Shown: positions 24,296-32,828 of the stretch, piece by piece | Numbering within the stretch: the stretch's first letter is position 1 | Layout of the letters: each line of letters begins with the position of its first letter | From: Streptomyces cylindrosporus | GTDB lineage: Bacteria > Actinomycetota > Actinomycetes > Streptomycetales > Streptomycetaceae | Assembly (NCBI RefSeq): GCF_022698165.1 | Contig: NZ_JALDAY010000004.1 | Span: forward strand, 62,001 to 126,000 | Direction: 5' to 3' | DNA: 64,000 nucleotides | Notes under the pieces: generated by a model | Database searches by the model: none | The model's input: the letters and a program-made list of their open reading frames with translations, nothing else | What the model was told of the DNA's origin: nothing | Position numbers and translations under genes: made by a program

Positions 24296-24471
24296 GTCAT
24301 CGTGCCGAGCATGATGAACGCGGCGCCGATGCCGGCGCATGTCGCGCTGCGTGCCCTGATCCCGACGCCTATGAGGAGGAGCCCCAGCACCGCCGAGGCT
24401 CCGTAGCGTGTCTGCAGCGCCTGGTTGAGCATCAGCGTCAGCAGCGAACTCACCAATTGGATGACCAGCAT
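24286..24471 (-). CDS. 61-aa membrane protein of GntR module 3
   Basis: ATG 24471 preceded by GGTGGGAG. The 61-residue protein has an N-terminal helix (LVIQLVSSLLTLMLNQALQT) and a second region LGLLLIGVGIRARSATCAGI followed by GAAFIML, aligning with the module 1 and 2 proteins (V-G-[LI]-[KR]-A-[KR]-[NS]). It is divergent from the third GntR gene. It ends inside the last codons of devB on the opposite strand. Confidence 0.7.
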   Translation of the reverse strand: MLVIQLVSSLLTLMLNQALQTRYGASAVLGLLLIGVGIRARSATCAGIGAAFIMLGTMTQS

Positions 24472-24513
24472 AGCTCCCACCCCTGTCCACTTCCGAAGAC
24501 CGATCAACTCCCG

Positions 24514-24525
24514 GTCCAATTGGAC
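24514..24525. promoter_or_regulatory. Candidate operator of module 3
   Basis: GTCCAATTGGAC is a perfect 12-bp palindrome in the divergent region of the third module. Further CCAA/TTGG half sites follow (24533-24545 and 24578-24596). The spacing differs from modules 1 and 2, consistent with a diverged regulator. Confidence 0.5.
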
Positions 24526-24630
24526 TGATTGCCTTGGATTGGTTGTGCCCTGACTGCTAGATCAGCTAACAGCCTGCCCAACTTGACTTGAATTGGTTTG
24601 CTCCGGGTGCAAGAGAGGTACCGTCGCGGT

Positions 24631-25527
24631 GTGGGCGCGGAACGTGGTGACGGCGTGGGCAGGGGGTCACTCCTCTTGGGGACGTTGCGCGCCCGGATCG
24701 CCGACGGGAAGTACCCGGTGGGCTCGCATCTGCCCACGCAGCGGGCGCTCGCGAACGAGTTCGGCGTGTCCCGTGAGACGGTGCAGAAGGTGCTGGCCGA
24801 ACTGAAGAGCGAAGGGTGGGTCGAGTCCCGCCAGGGCAGCGGCACATGGGTCGTGGAGCCGCCGATACATTCGCTGATCCAGCCGCCGTCGGCGCCGCGA
24901 CTGCGGGCGGCGCTCGGGCCTTTCGTCGCCCGCGCCTTCGCCCAGCCGGCGGTTCGCCTCGATGTCTTCACGCTCACCTCTGAGAGTCTCGACGCGCACA
25001 TCCGGCTCCAGGCTGAGCGGATTCGCCTGGGGGAAATCAGTCCCGAGCACATCCAGCTACGGATACTGCTGCCCGCCGACTCGGTCGACCTGCCGTATCC
25101 CAGGGCCCACAAGTCGGCCGGGAGTCAGTTCGACACGGCGGAGATCGATCGCCGACTCCAGAGCCGGCTGCGCGACATCACGCGACGGCACACGTCTTCG
25201 CTGCGCGCCGCGCTGCGGGATCTGGAGACGGAAGGGCTGGTGCCGTCCGTCGAGGTGGAGGTTCGGCAGATAACCCTGGCTCCGCCGTTCAAGCTCTACA
25301 TGCTGCGGGACGTCGAGGCGCTCTTCGGCCCGTACCAAGTGGTCAAGCGCTCGATCCTGCTGGAGGATGACACGGAGATCGACGCCCTGGACGTCCTGGG
25401 TCTCGGTTCGACTCTCACCAGGCACGTCAACGACCCGGGCGATCCGAACGCCACCGGATCTGTGTTCATGGAGAGCTGGCAGGCCTGGTACGACTCGTGG
25501 TGGGAGCTCCTTGGTGCGGCGTCCTGA
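24631..25527 (+). CDS. Third DevA-like GntR-family regulator
   Basis: A 298-residue GntR protein: winged helix with VGSHLPTQRALANEFGVSRE and VQKVLAELKSEGWV, and an effector domain with the same plan as DevA (ILLPADSVDLPYP, LAPPFKLYMLRDVEALFGPY). It is clearly more distant from DevA and DevE than these are from each other. GTG 24631 lies six bases after TACCGT, the geometry seen at the other two modules; TTG 24598 would extend the N-terminus without a ribosome site. The fused phosphotransferase follows 183 bases downstream. Confidence 0.8.
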   Translation: MGAERGDGVGRGSLLLGTLRARIADGKYPVGSHLPTQRALANEFGVSRETVQKVLAELKSEGWVESRQGSGTWVVEPPIHSLIQPPSAPRLRAALGPFVARAFAQPAVRLDVFTLTSESLDAHIRLQAERIRLGEISPEHIQLRILLPADSVDLPYPRAHKSAGSQFDTAEIDRRLQSRLRDITRRHTSSLRAALRDLETEGLVPSVEVEVRQITLAPPFKLYMLRDVEALFGPYQVVKRSILLEDDTEIDALDVLGLGSTLTRHVNDPGDPNATGSVFMESWQAWYDSWWELLGAAS

Positions 25528-25710
25528 AATCCGCCGTTGACGCGAAGGAATTCCGAAAGGGCAACACTGACGTCCGGTCACTACATGCTCAAGTGCGGCT
25601 CTGTTCCGTGATGTTGGACTCAAGGCGTCCGTCGAGCCACTAGGCTGTGCCCCATCTCTATTTTCGTGCATGGAAATTAGAGAACGTGCAAAACTATTCA
25701 GGAGTGCCCC

Positions 25711-27924
25711 TTGGGTGGTCCACCTATGCCCGGCGTCGGGCCTTGGGCGTACGACGACTTCGTGCGCTACGCCAGGGCCATGGGGGAGTTCGGCCGGGGG
25801 CATCACAACCTCAACTACATGGTTCGGCCACTCACGGAGGAGCAGCGGCAGCTCATCGGCTGTGCGGACGGGGAACTGGTCACGGTGCGTGAGCGGATCC
25901 GCTCTGCGCTGTCCGTGGTCATCAGAACCTGGCAGGACGAAGCGGAGATCCTCGGCGCTGTCCGGCGGTTTCTGCCGCATGTCCCGCAATGCCTCGTCCA
26001 GAGCCGGGATGTGACCATCCTGAGCTATGTGCAGGGCGTGCCGCTGTCCAGCGTCTGCCCGAACGGCAAACCGGTGGACTCACATCTGATCTACGCCCTG
26101 GTCGGGCTGCTCGGCGACATGACGCAGGTCGGCAGAAAGGATCTGCCACCTCTACCGCAGTCCTGGCCCCGGTCCAGCCGTGACAGCCGCGCCTTCCTGC
26201 GTGCCCTCGCGTACGCGGCAGAGGAACAGATCAGGCAGCGCAACTGGCCGGGCTTCGGCGGCCTCTTCGCCATGCTGGGTATCCCCGAAGACGCCATGGT
26301 GCGGTTCGCCGAGCGCGTGCCGTCGATGATCAGCCGCCCGTTCAATCTGCTCCACACGGATCTGCACCGTGACAATGTGATCGTTTCGTACAACGGCGAT
26401 CCGCCGCTGATCTGCGTCGACTGGGAGCTCGCAAGTTACGGGGACCCCCTGCACGACCTCGCCACCCACCTGGTGCGGATGCAGTATCCGGACCACCAGT
26501 GGTGGGAGGTGATAGAGGCGTGGCGCGACCGCATGGGAGAGCGGCGTCTCAAAGCGGTCAATGGTCTCGACCGGGACCTGAAGCACTACGTCGCCTTCGA
26601 GCGCGCCCAGTCCGTCTATCCGGACGTGATGCGTGCCGCGACCTCGCTCGGCGACTCCTATGACCAGCGGGATCTGGACGCGGCGACTCGCACGGTGCAC
26701 CGAGCCCTGCTGGCCGCCGAGGAGCCCCTTCGGCTCAAGAGCGTGCCGGACGAGAAGGCGATCGAACGCATCCTCTTCCGCTGGAACGTGTCCCACGGCA
26801 AGAGGCACAGCCGGGACCGGGCTGTGTCGTCGATCTCGTGGACGCGTGACAAGCGGGTCCCCGAGCACCCTCAGTTTCCCTCGTCCGCGGTACAGGAGGC
26901 GCTGTTCGAAGAAGGCGCGGCCTCGGCGGACCGGGTGTTCAAGGGGACTATGCACCTGAGTACGGCCGTGACGGTGAGGGGATATCCGGAGCCGGTCATG
27001 GTGCGGCGCAAGGTGGGGTCGGCAAGTCCCCTGGAGCGGCGGTTCCTCAACGAGCACGCGGTGCTCAGGGCCATCGAGGCGTCGGGCGTGAAGGTGCGCG
27101 CGCCAAAGGTGCTCGCGCTAGGCACCAGTGAGCTCGGAGACCAGTTCACCATCCACTCCTACGAGGGGCCCAATGGGCAGATCCGCCACCCGGACCATCC
27201 GGCCGACGGTCTGCTGCCGTACGAGGCGGACGACCTCGTCGACCAACTCCGCGCGCTGACGCACGTGAACTACGAGAACCTCGACCCGTCCTTCTCGTAC
27301 TCGGACTTCTATGTGCACCTGCGCGACGAGCTGATCCGTATGGTTGCCGAACTTCCCAAGCAGACGTCCGACGTGGCCCGTGAACTCGGCCTGCCCAGCG
27401 CCGTCCGGCTCGGCGAGATCCTCGAGCGGCACCTGCTGACTCCGCGTCGTCCCGTTCTCCTGCACGGAGACCTCAACCCATGGAACTTGGTGCGCCGTGA
27501 GGACGGCAGCGGCCTGACCCTCATCGACTGGGAGATGGCGATGGTGGGCGACCCGCTCTACGATCTGGTCCGCCACATGCATCTGACGCCGACGTTGCCG
27601 GACATCCGCGGGCGCCTGTTCACCCGGTGGTCCACCCTTCTGCCGGAGGACTGCACGAAGGGCTGGCAGCAGGACTGGCGGGTGTACCGCTGGATCGAGA
27701 CCGTCCGCTCGGCCTATGTCGATCTCGACCGCATGGTGACCGGCGACAGCCTGGAAGCCCCCAACGTCCGGCGGGCGGTGGAGAGATACGCCATGACGCT
27801 GACCGCAGCCACCGCGACCCTGGGCCTCAAGGCGAAGTCGACGGCGAACCCCTACCTCGCACGCGCGTTGCCGCACGGAGACGATGGAGGAGTGCTGGCG
27901 TCCAGCTACCCCGACAGCCTGTGA
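25711..27924 (+). CDS. Fused tandem aminoglycoside/choline-type phosphotransferase
   Basis: A 737-residue protein containing two APH-fold kinases in a row. The first has the Brenner motif HTDLHRDNVI at about residue 215 and the metal-binding DWELASYGDP at about 236. The second has HGDLNPWNLV at about 585 and DWEMAMVGDP at about 606. Between them (about 350-380) is a basic linker. Single APH enzymes are about 300 aa, so this is a true fusion. The start is TTG 25711, six bases after AGGAG. The first copy lacks an obvious N-lobe; the second retains a fuller one. The substrate is unknown; a small-molecule hydroxyl is inferred. Confidence 0.85.
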   Translation: MGGPPMPGVGPWAYDDFVRYARAMGEFGRGHHNLNYMVRPLTEEQRQLIGCADGELVTVRERIRSALSVVIRTWQDEAEILGAVRRFLPHVPQCLVQSRDVTILSYVQGVPLSSVCPNGKPVDSHLIYALVGLLGDMTQVGRKDLPPLPQSWPRSSRDSRAFLRALAYAAEEQIRQRNWPGFGGLFAMLGIPEDAMVRFAERVPSMISRPFNLLHTDLHRDNVIVSYNGDPPLICVDWELASYGDPLHDLATHLVRMQYPDHQWWEVIEAWRDRMGERRLKAVNGLDRDLKHYVAFERAQSVYPDVMRAATSLGDSYDQRDLDAATRTVHRALLAAEEPLRLKSVPDEKAIERILFRWNVSHGKRHSRDRAVSSISWTRDKRVPEHPQFPSSAVQEALFEEGAASADRVFKGTMHLSTAVTVRGYPEPVMVRRKVGSASPLERRFLNEHAVLRAIEASGVKVRAPKVLALGTSELGDQFTIHSYEGPNGQIRHPDHPADGLLPYEADDLVDQLRALTHVNYENLDPSFSYSDFYVHLRDELIRMVAELPKQTSDVARELGLPSAVRLGEILERHLLTPRRPVLLHGDLNPWNLVRREDGSGLTLIDWEMAMVGDPLYDLVRHMHLTPTLPDIRGRLFTRWSTLLPEDCTKGWQQDWRVYRWIETVRSAYVDLDRMVTGDSLEAPNVRRAVERYAMTLTAATATLGLKAKSTANPYLARALPHGDDGGVLASSYPDSL

Positions 27925-27977
27925 CTCGGCCACCTGGGATGAGCATTTTGACGACCTGTGGAGGCTTGTGCAGATGC

Positions 27978-28939
27978 TCAAGCCTCCAGCACCACCTTCC
28001 CCACCAACCCCCGCCCCTCCACAGCCACATGCGCCTCCCCCGCCCGCTCCAGCGGAAACACCTCCCCCACCACCGTCCGCAACCGCCCCCCGGCCGCCTC
28101 CCCCAGCGCATACGTGGTCAGCCGCCCAAGTTCCGCCGGCCCGAACTGCACATCCCCGATCCCGAACATCTTGATCCCGCGCTCGGCCGCCTCCTCCCCG
28201 TCGGTCAGGGCGAACCCCCGGACGGCGCCCCGTGCGCGGAGAACCTTCCCCCATCCGCAGTCAGCCCGAAGGCCACCCCGCCCAATTGGCCGCCAACCCC
28301 GTCCAGAACCACATCCGCCGCGCCCCCAAGGGCCTCCCGAGCCCCCTCAGCCCAGCCCCCGTCCGTCACATCCACCGCCGCCGACGCCCCCAACTCCCGT
28401 ACCAGCGCCACCTTTTCCGGCCCCCGTGCGGCCCCCACCACCCGCGCTCCCCGCGACCGGGCCAATTGGACCAGTAGCGTGCCCATGCCCCCGGACGCGC
28501 CGAGGATCAGGACGCGGTCGTCGGCCGAGACCGCCGTCAGTTCGATCAGCCCCGCCGCCGTCACCCCGTCATGCACCAGCGCTGCCGCCGTCAGCAGGTC
28601 CAGCCCCTCCGGTACGGGCGTCAAAGACGAGACCGCCGCCACCGCCCGCGACGCATAGCTTCCCTGGACGAAGGACACCACCCGGCGCCCCAGCCACGAC
28701 TCCGGCACCTCGGGGCCGACCGCGCCGACCGTTCCGGAGACCCCGCCGCCCGGGACGTACGGCGGCGTCACCGGGAAGTACTCCCGCCCCCACCCCGACC
28801 GCACCTGCGCCTCCACGAAGATCGTGTCGGCGTACGCGACCTCGATCAGCACCTCTCCCCGCCCCGGCACCGGGTCCGGGAGCTCCACCGGTACCAGGAC
28901 CTCCGGTCCGCCAAACCTCGTCACCTGCGCTGCTCGCAT
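27978..28939 (-). pseudogene. Quinone/zinc-type oxidoreductase, frameshifted
   Basis: A medium-chain dehydrogenase/reductase of the quinone oxidoreductase class, with cofactor loop LILGASGGMGTLLVQLARSR. The frame from ATG 28939 reads normally to APSGGSP and stops at 28205. The missing C-terminus (MFGIGDVQFGPAELGRLTTY to GLVGKVVLEA) continues in the next frame down to 27978. One extra G in the G run at about 28216-28220 would restore a single 320-residue protein. Either the gene is inactivated or the base was lost in sequencing. A SoxR-like box lies in its promoter, divergent from a TetR gene. Confidence 0.8.
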
Positions 28940-28984
28940 CACAACTCCCAGTCGTCAGAGCCGAGCCATCTCCCCGCAGTCTTC

Positions 28985-29006
28985 GACCTCAAGCAGACTT
29001 GAGGTC
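28985..29006. promoter_or_regulatory. SoxR-box-like inverted repeat
   Basis: GACCTCAAG-CAGA-CTTGAGGTC: perfect 9-bp arms around four bases. The inner 18 bp (CCTCAAG-N4-CTTGAGG) match the SoxR box known from enterics and Streptomyces. It lies between the quinone oxidoreductase (start 28939) and the TetR gene (start 29031). A TetR autoregulatory operator is the alternative reading. Confidence 0.65.
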
Positions 29007-29030
29007 AAGGCGACTGGTTACGCTCGCCGC

Positions 29031-29675
29031 ATGAGTGGGAGCCGGATGGGTGGGAGCCGTATGAGTGAGGAAGGCGGGACCGGGCTGCGGGAGCGCAAGC
29101 GGCAGCGGATGTATCAGGACCTCTCCGACATCGCCGTCCGGCTGTTCCTGGAGAAGGGGTTCGACGCCGTGTCGGTCGCCGAGATCGCCGCCGCGGCCGA
29201 GATCTCCAAGCCGACCCTCTTCCGTTACTTCCCGGCCAAGGAGGACCTCGTCCTCCACCGCATCGCCGATCACGAGACGGAGGCCGCCCGGGTCGCGGCC
29301 GAGGGGCCGTCCCCGCTCGCCGCACTGCGCCGGCACTTCCTCGACGGGCTGGAGCGCTGCGAGCCCGTCACCGGGCTCAATGACCACCCGGATGTCCTCG
29401 CCTTTCACCGTCTCCTCTACGGCACCCCGTCCCTCGTCGCCCGCGCCGCCGCCTTCCTCGAACGTTCCGAGGACGCGCTCGCCGACGCCCTCGGCGGTGA
29501 CCTCGACGCGCGGCTCGCCGCCGGGCAGATCATCGCCGTACGACGGATCCTCGCGATGGAGAACTGGCGGCGGATCGCCGGAGGGGAACGGGTCGCGGAC
29601 GTGCGGGCGGACGCCGTGGCCGCCGCCGAGCGGGCCTTCGGGCAGTTGGCGCGGGGGCTGCCGCATCTCGCCTGA
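29031..29675 (+). CDS. TetR-family regulator
   Basis: A 214-residue TetR protein: helix-turn-helix residues VAEIAAAAEISKPTLFRYFP at about 45-64 and a helical C-terminal ligand domain. Several ATG codons (29031, 29046, 29061) are possible; the last gives the usual short N-terminus. It is divergent from the oxidoreductase and shares its palindromic promoter region. Ligand unknown; a link to redox-active or quinone compounds is inferred from the neighbour. Confidence 0.87.
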   Translation: MSGSRMGGSRMSEEGGTGLRERKRQRMYQDLSDIAVRLFLEKGFDAVSVAEIAAAAEISKPTLFRYFPAKEDLVLHRIADHETEAARVAAEGPSPLAALRRHFLDGLERCEPVTGLNDHPDVLAFHRLLYGTPSLVARAAAFLERSEDALADALGGDLDARLAAGQIIAVRRILAMENWRRIAGGERVADVRADAVAAAERAFGQLARGLPHLA

Positions 29676-29690
29676 GACTCAGTAAATTAT

Positions 29691-29719
29691 TTAACTCGGT
29701 CACGCTTTTCGGGTATCCT
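29691..29719 (+). promoter_or_regulatory. Promoter of the leaderless helD-like gene
   Basis: TTAACT (29691) and TATCCT (29714) are separated by 17 bases. The ATG at 29726 lies six bases after the -10, and the only nearby sequence is pyrimidine-rich (CCTCCT), so there is no Shine-Dalgarno. Confidence 0.6.
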
Positions 29720-29725
29720 CCTCCT

Positions 29726-31771
29726 ATGACGTCGGTCGAACCTGTCCTGAACCTGAAAGCCTCCCTCCGCCGCGAGCGCGCCCACCACGACCGTTGCCGC
29801 ACCGCCCTCGCCGCCATGGTCGACGGAGCCCAGGAACACGTCTTCACCGGCGAGGACGTCTCCGCCTCCGGTGCCGACGCCGAAGTGCTCGGCTACCAGT
29901 TGCGCAGCAAGGCGAAGGAGATGAGGGAACTGCCGGAGGGGCCGCTGTTCTTCGGCCGCCTGGACTTCACCCGGGAAGAAGCGGGCGAACACGCCGGGCA
30001 GAGTTACCACATCGGGCGGCTGCGGATCAGCGAGCAGCCCGCCGCCCCTCCGCTCGTCGTCGACTGGCGGGCCCCCGTCTCCCGCGCCTTCTACCAGGCC
30101 GGAGCCCATGATCCGCAGGGCGTGGCCGTGCGTCGGCGTTTCGGCTGGGCGGCCGGTAGCCGGGGTGACTCCGCCGACCTCACGGGGCTGGAGGACGAGC
30201 ATCTGGGCCGCGGGGAGTCGCAGGTCAGCGACATCGTCGCGCGGGAGATCGAACGGCCCCGGGTCGGGCCGATGCGCGACATCGCCGCGACCATCCAGCC
30301 CGAGCAGGACGATCTCGTACGAGGGGATCTCGCGCGGTCGGTGTGCGTGCAGGGGGCGCCTGGGACCGGGAAGACCGCGGTCGGGCTGCACCGGGCCGCG
30401 TACCTGCTGTACACCCACCCGGCGCGCATCCGGCGCGGGGGGTTGCTCATCCTCGGTCCCAACCGCACCTTCCTCTCGTACATCTCGCAGGTTCTTCCCG
30501 CCCTCGGCGAGACCGGCGTACGGCAGCCGACGCTGGAGGAGGAGATCGCCCGGCATCCGGTCAAGGGGGTCGACGGTGAGCGGACCGCCGTCGTGAAGCA
30601 CGACGCCCGGATGGCGGAGGTGTTGCGCCGGGCGCTGTATGCGCGTGTGAACAGTGACTGGAGCAACTCCCTTTCGGTCGCGGACGGTTCGTATCAGTGG
30701 CGGGTGCCGGCGGGCGAACTCGTGCGGATCGTCGAGGACGTCCGCGCCGAGGAACCGCCGTACGGCATCGGGCGGGAACGGGTGCGGATGCGTGTCGTGC
30801 GGGCCGTGCAGTTGCAGGCCGAGCGGCGGGCGGGGCCGCAGTCGGCGGCCTGGGTGCAGAAGGTCTCGCGGGCGAGGGCGGTGAAGGAGTACGTGGACGC
30901 GGTCTGGCCGCGGGTGCGGCCGGAGGAGGTTCTCGCTCAACTCCTCATGGACGGGGCGGTGTTGGGGGCGGTGGCCGAGGGGCTGCTGGACGCGGACGAG
31001 CAGGCCGCGCTGCTCTGGAGGAAGCCGCCGCGGTCGTGGAAGTCGGCCCGCTGGTCGGCCGCCGATCTGGTTCTCCTCGACGAGGTCGCCGGGCTCGTCG
31101 AACACCCGGAGGGGTACGGCCATCTAGTCGTCGACGAGGCGCAGGACCTCTCCCCGATGGAGTGCCGGGCCATCGCCCGCCGGGCGCCCTTCGGATCGCT
31201 CACCGTCCTCGGCGACCTGGCGCAGGGGACGACTCCCTGGGCCTCCCGCTCCTGGGACACCACCCTGCGCCACCTGGGCAAACCCGACGCGACCGTCGTA
31301 CCGCTGACCACGGGCTTCCGGGTCCCGGAGGCCGTCGTAACCCTCGCCAACCGGCTCCTGGAACGGCTCGACGTCGACGTACCGGCGGGCCGATCACTGC
31401 GCAAGGACGGGGAGTTGAGGGTGCGGGAGGCGAGGGAGGGTGGCTTGGGTGGTGCGGTCGTCGACGCCGTGCGGGACGCGCTCGGGCGGGAGGGGTCCGT
31501 GGGGGTCGTCGCGGCGGACCGGGAGGTGGAGGGGGTGCGGGCGGTGCTCGACGCGGCCGGGATCGCGACGGCCGGGCCGGACGAACTGGGCGCCCGGGTG
31601 ACCCTCGTACCGGCGACTCTCGTCAAGGGACTCGAGTACGACCATGTCGTCGCCGTCGAGCCGGCGGCGATCGCGGAGGCGGAGCCGCGGGGGCTGCATC
31701 GGCTGTACGTGGTGCTGACCCGGGCGGTTTCGCGGCTGGAGGTGGTGCACGGGCGGCCGTTGCCGTTCTAG
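29726..31771 (+). CDS. HelD/HelR-like RNA polymerase-associated superfamily 1 ATPase
   Basis: A 681-residue UvrD/Rep-like ATPase. The N-terminal region (to about 180) is coiled-coil and contains GRLDFTREEAG and VVDWRAPVSRAFYQ, typical of HelD. Walker A is GAPGTGKTAVG (about 211) and Walker B is VVDEAQD (about 468); the C-terminal motifs TTGFRVPEAV and VKGLEYDHVV follow. HelD proteins pull stalled or rifamycin-bound RNA polymerase off DNA; the actinobacterial form HelR gives rifampicin tolerance. I found no rifamycin-associated element upstream, so induction by rifamycins is not supported here. Appears leaderless. Confidence 0.88.
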   Translation: MTSVEPVLNLKASLRRERAHHDRCRTALAAMVDGAQEHVFTGEDVSASGADAEVLGYQLRSKAKEMRELPEGPLFFGRLDFTREEAGEHAGQSYHIGRLRISEQPAAPPLVVDWRAPVSRAFYQAGAHDPQGVAVRRRFGWAAGSRGDSADLTGLEDEHLGRGESQVSDIVAREIERPRVGPMRDIAATIQPEQDDLVRGDLARSVCVQGAPGTGKTAVGLHRAAYLLYTHPARIRRGGLLILGPNRTFLSYISQVLPALGETGVRQPTLEEEIARHPVKGVDGERTAVVKHDARMAEVLRRALYARVNSDWSNSLSVADGSYQWRVPAGELVRIVEDVRAEEPPYGIGRERVRMRVVRAVQLQAERRAGPQSAAWVQKVSRARAVKEYVDAVWPRVRPEEVLAQLLMDGAVLGAVAEGLLDADEQAALLWRKPPRSWKSARWSAADLVLLDEVAGLVEHPEGYGHLVVDEAQDLSPMECRAIARRAPFGSLTVLGDLAQGTTPWASRSWDTTLRHLGKPDATVVPLTTGFRVPEAVVTLANRLLERLDVDVPAGRSLRKDGELRVREAREGGLGGAVVDAVRDALGREGSVGVVAADREVEGVRAVLDAAGIATAGPDELGARVTLVPATLVKGLEYDHVVAVEPAAIAEAEPRGLHRLYVVLTRAVSRLEVVHGRPLPF

Positions 31772-31808
31772 CGTGCCGTTCTGGCGGCGGGCAACGGCCG
31801 CCCGAAGG

Positions 31809-32657
31809 TCACCCGTCCGTGTCGAGGAGCGGGATCAACTGCTCTTCCTCGTACGTGAGATGGGCCTCCAGTTCGCGTGTCAGCCGCTCCACCTCGGTGC
31901 GGGCGGCGGCGGGGTCGGACCCGTCGGCGGTCACGGCTCGGCGCAGGGCCGTGACGAGGTCGGCGATCCGCTCGTGTTCCTCACGCAGGCGGGCGAGGAC
32001 CGGGGCGGTGGACGGGTGGTCGTTCTCCAGGTGCGGGAAGAGGATCGTGTCCTCGCCGGTGTGGTGGTTGTGCAGGCCCTGGCAGAAGGTCAGGCAGTTG
32101 ACGCGGAGTTGAGCGCCGAGGGTCGTGCCGCCTTCGGTCGTCGCCATCTCCTTCCGGATCAGGGCGAGTTCGCGGCGGAAGACGTCGTGGACGACCTTGA
32201 TCGCCTCGCCGGGCGAGGAGGCGTTGATGTTCGGGGGGCCGGGGTTGGGGAGCGTGTGAAGTGCGACCACGGGGATCAGACGGTCCGTCTTCTCCTGGTA
32301 CGCCGCCCAGCCCGTGTCGGTCTCCACGGCCCGCGCCCACGCCTGGTCCCGTTCCGCGCCCTCCAGGACGACGGCGAGCGCCTCGTACGTGAACGTGCCG
32401 CTCTCGACGGTGACTTGGGGGTGGGCCAGGAGGTTGCGGTACCAGTCGGGGTGCTGGTCCGCGCCGCCCGCCGAGGCGATGACCAGGACACGGTCACCGC
32501 CGTCGGGGAAGTAGCCGACGGGGGTGGTGTGCCGGGTGCCGGTGCGGGCGCCGGTGGTGGTGAGGAGGAGCAGCCGGGCGCCCTCGAAGTAGCCGCCCAC
32601 GCGCCCGTGGTTGGCGCGGAACTCGTCGATGACCTGCTGATTGAAGGGGTTGGGCAT
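31809..32657 (-). CDS. F420-type nitroreductase fused to a hemerythrin-like domain
   Basis: A 282-residue fusion. Residues 1 to about 135 are a deazaflavin-dependent nitroreductase (DDN/DUF385) domain: LLLLTTTGARTGTRHTTPVG, GGADQHPDWYRNLLAHPQVT, and the DRLIPVVAL end. Residues 160-282 are a four-helix hemerythrin HHE domain with HNHHTGEDTILFPHLE, REEHERI and HLTYEEEQLIPLLD, supplying the expected iron ligands. The fusion would join an F420-linked flavin-like reductase to a di-iron or oxygen/NO-sensing site. ATG 32657 gives the typical MPNPFNQQ start. The joining is in one uninterrupted frame. Confidence 0.87.
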   Translation of the reverse strand: MPNPFNQQVIDEFRANHGRVGGYFEGARLLLLTTTGARTGTRHTTPVGYFPDGGDRVLVIASAGGADQHPDWYRNLLAHPQVTVESGTFTYEALAVVLEGAERDQAWARAVETDTGWAAYQEKTDRLIPVVALHTLPNPGPPNINASSPGEAIKVVHDVFRRELALIRKEMATTEGGTTLGAQLRVNCLTFCQGLHNHHTGEDTILFPHLENDHPSTAPVLARLREEHERIADLVTALRRAVTADGSDPAAARTEVERLTRELEAHLTYEEEQLIPLLDTDG

Positions 32658-32828
32658 TCGTGTCTCTTCTTCTCTTTCTCCGTGGTTGATGTTTGAGGCG
32701 TCAACGCGGTACGGAGAAAGAGGCGGGCCCCTGGCCCGCCGCGGCCTCACTCAGAGGCCGGGCACCCGATTCGCTCACGGCACAAGGCCGACCCGGCAGT
32801 CATGGGACGGAACGGTAGCTTCGTGTTC

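Noticed and set aside
29640..29730. Rifamycin-associated element before the HelD-like gene
   Set aside because: The expected 19-bp palindrome is not present; only a plain -35/-10 promoter with leaderless start is visible.
30697..32112. A 471-aa plus-strand frame overlapping the HelD-like gene
   Set aside because: Gly/Arg/Ala-rich with no motif; the HelD frame carries Walker A and B motifs and normal codon use.
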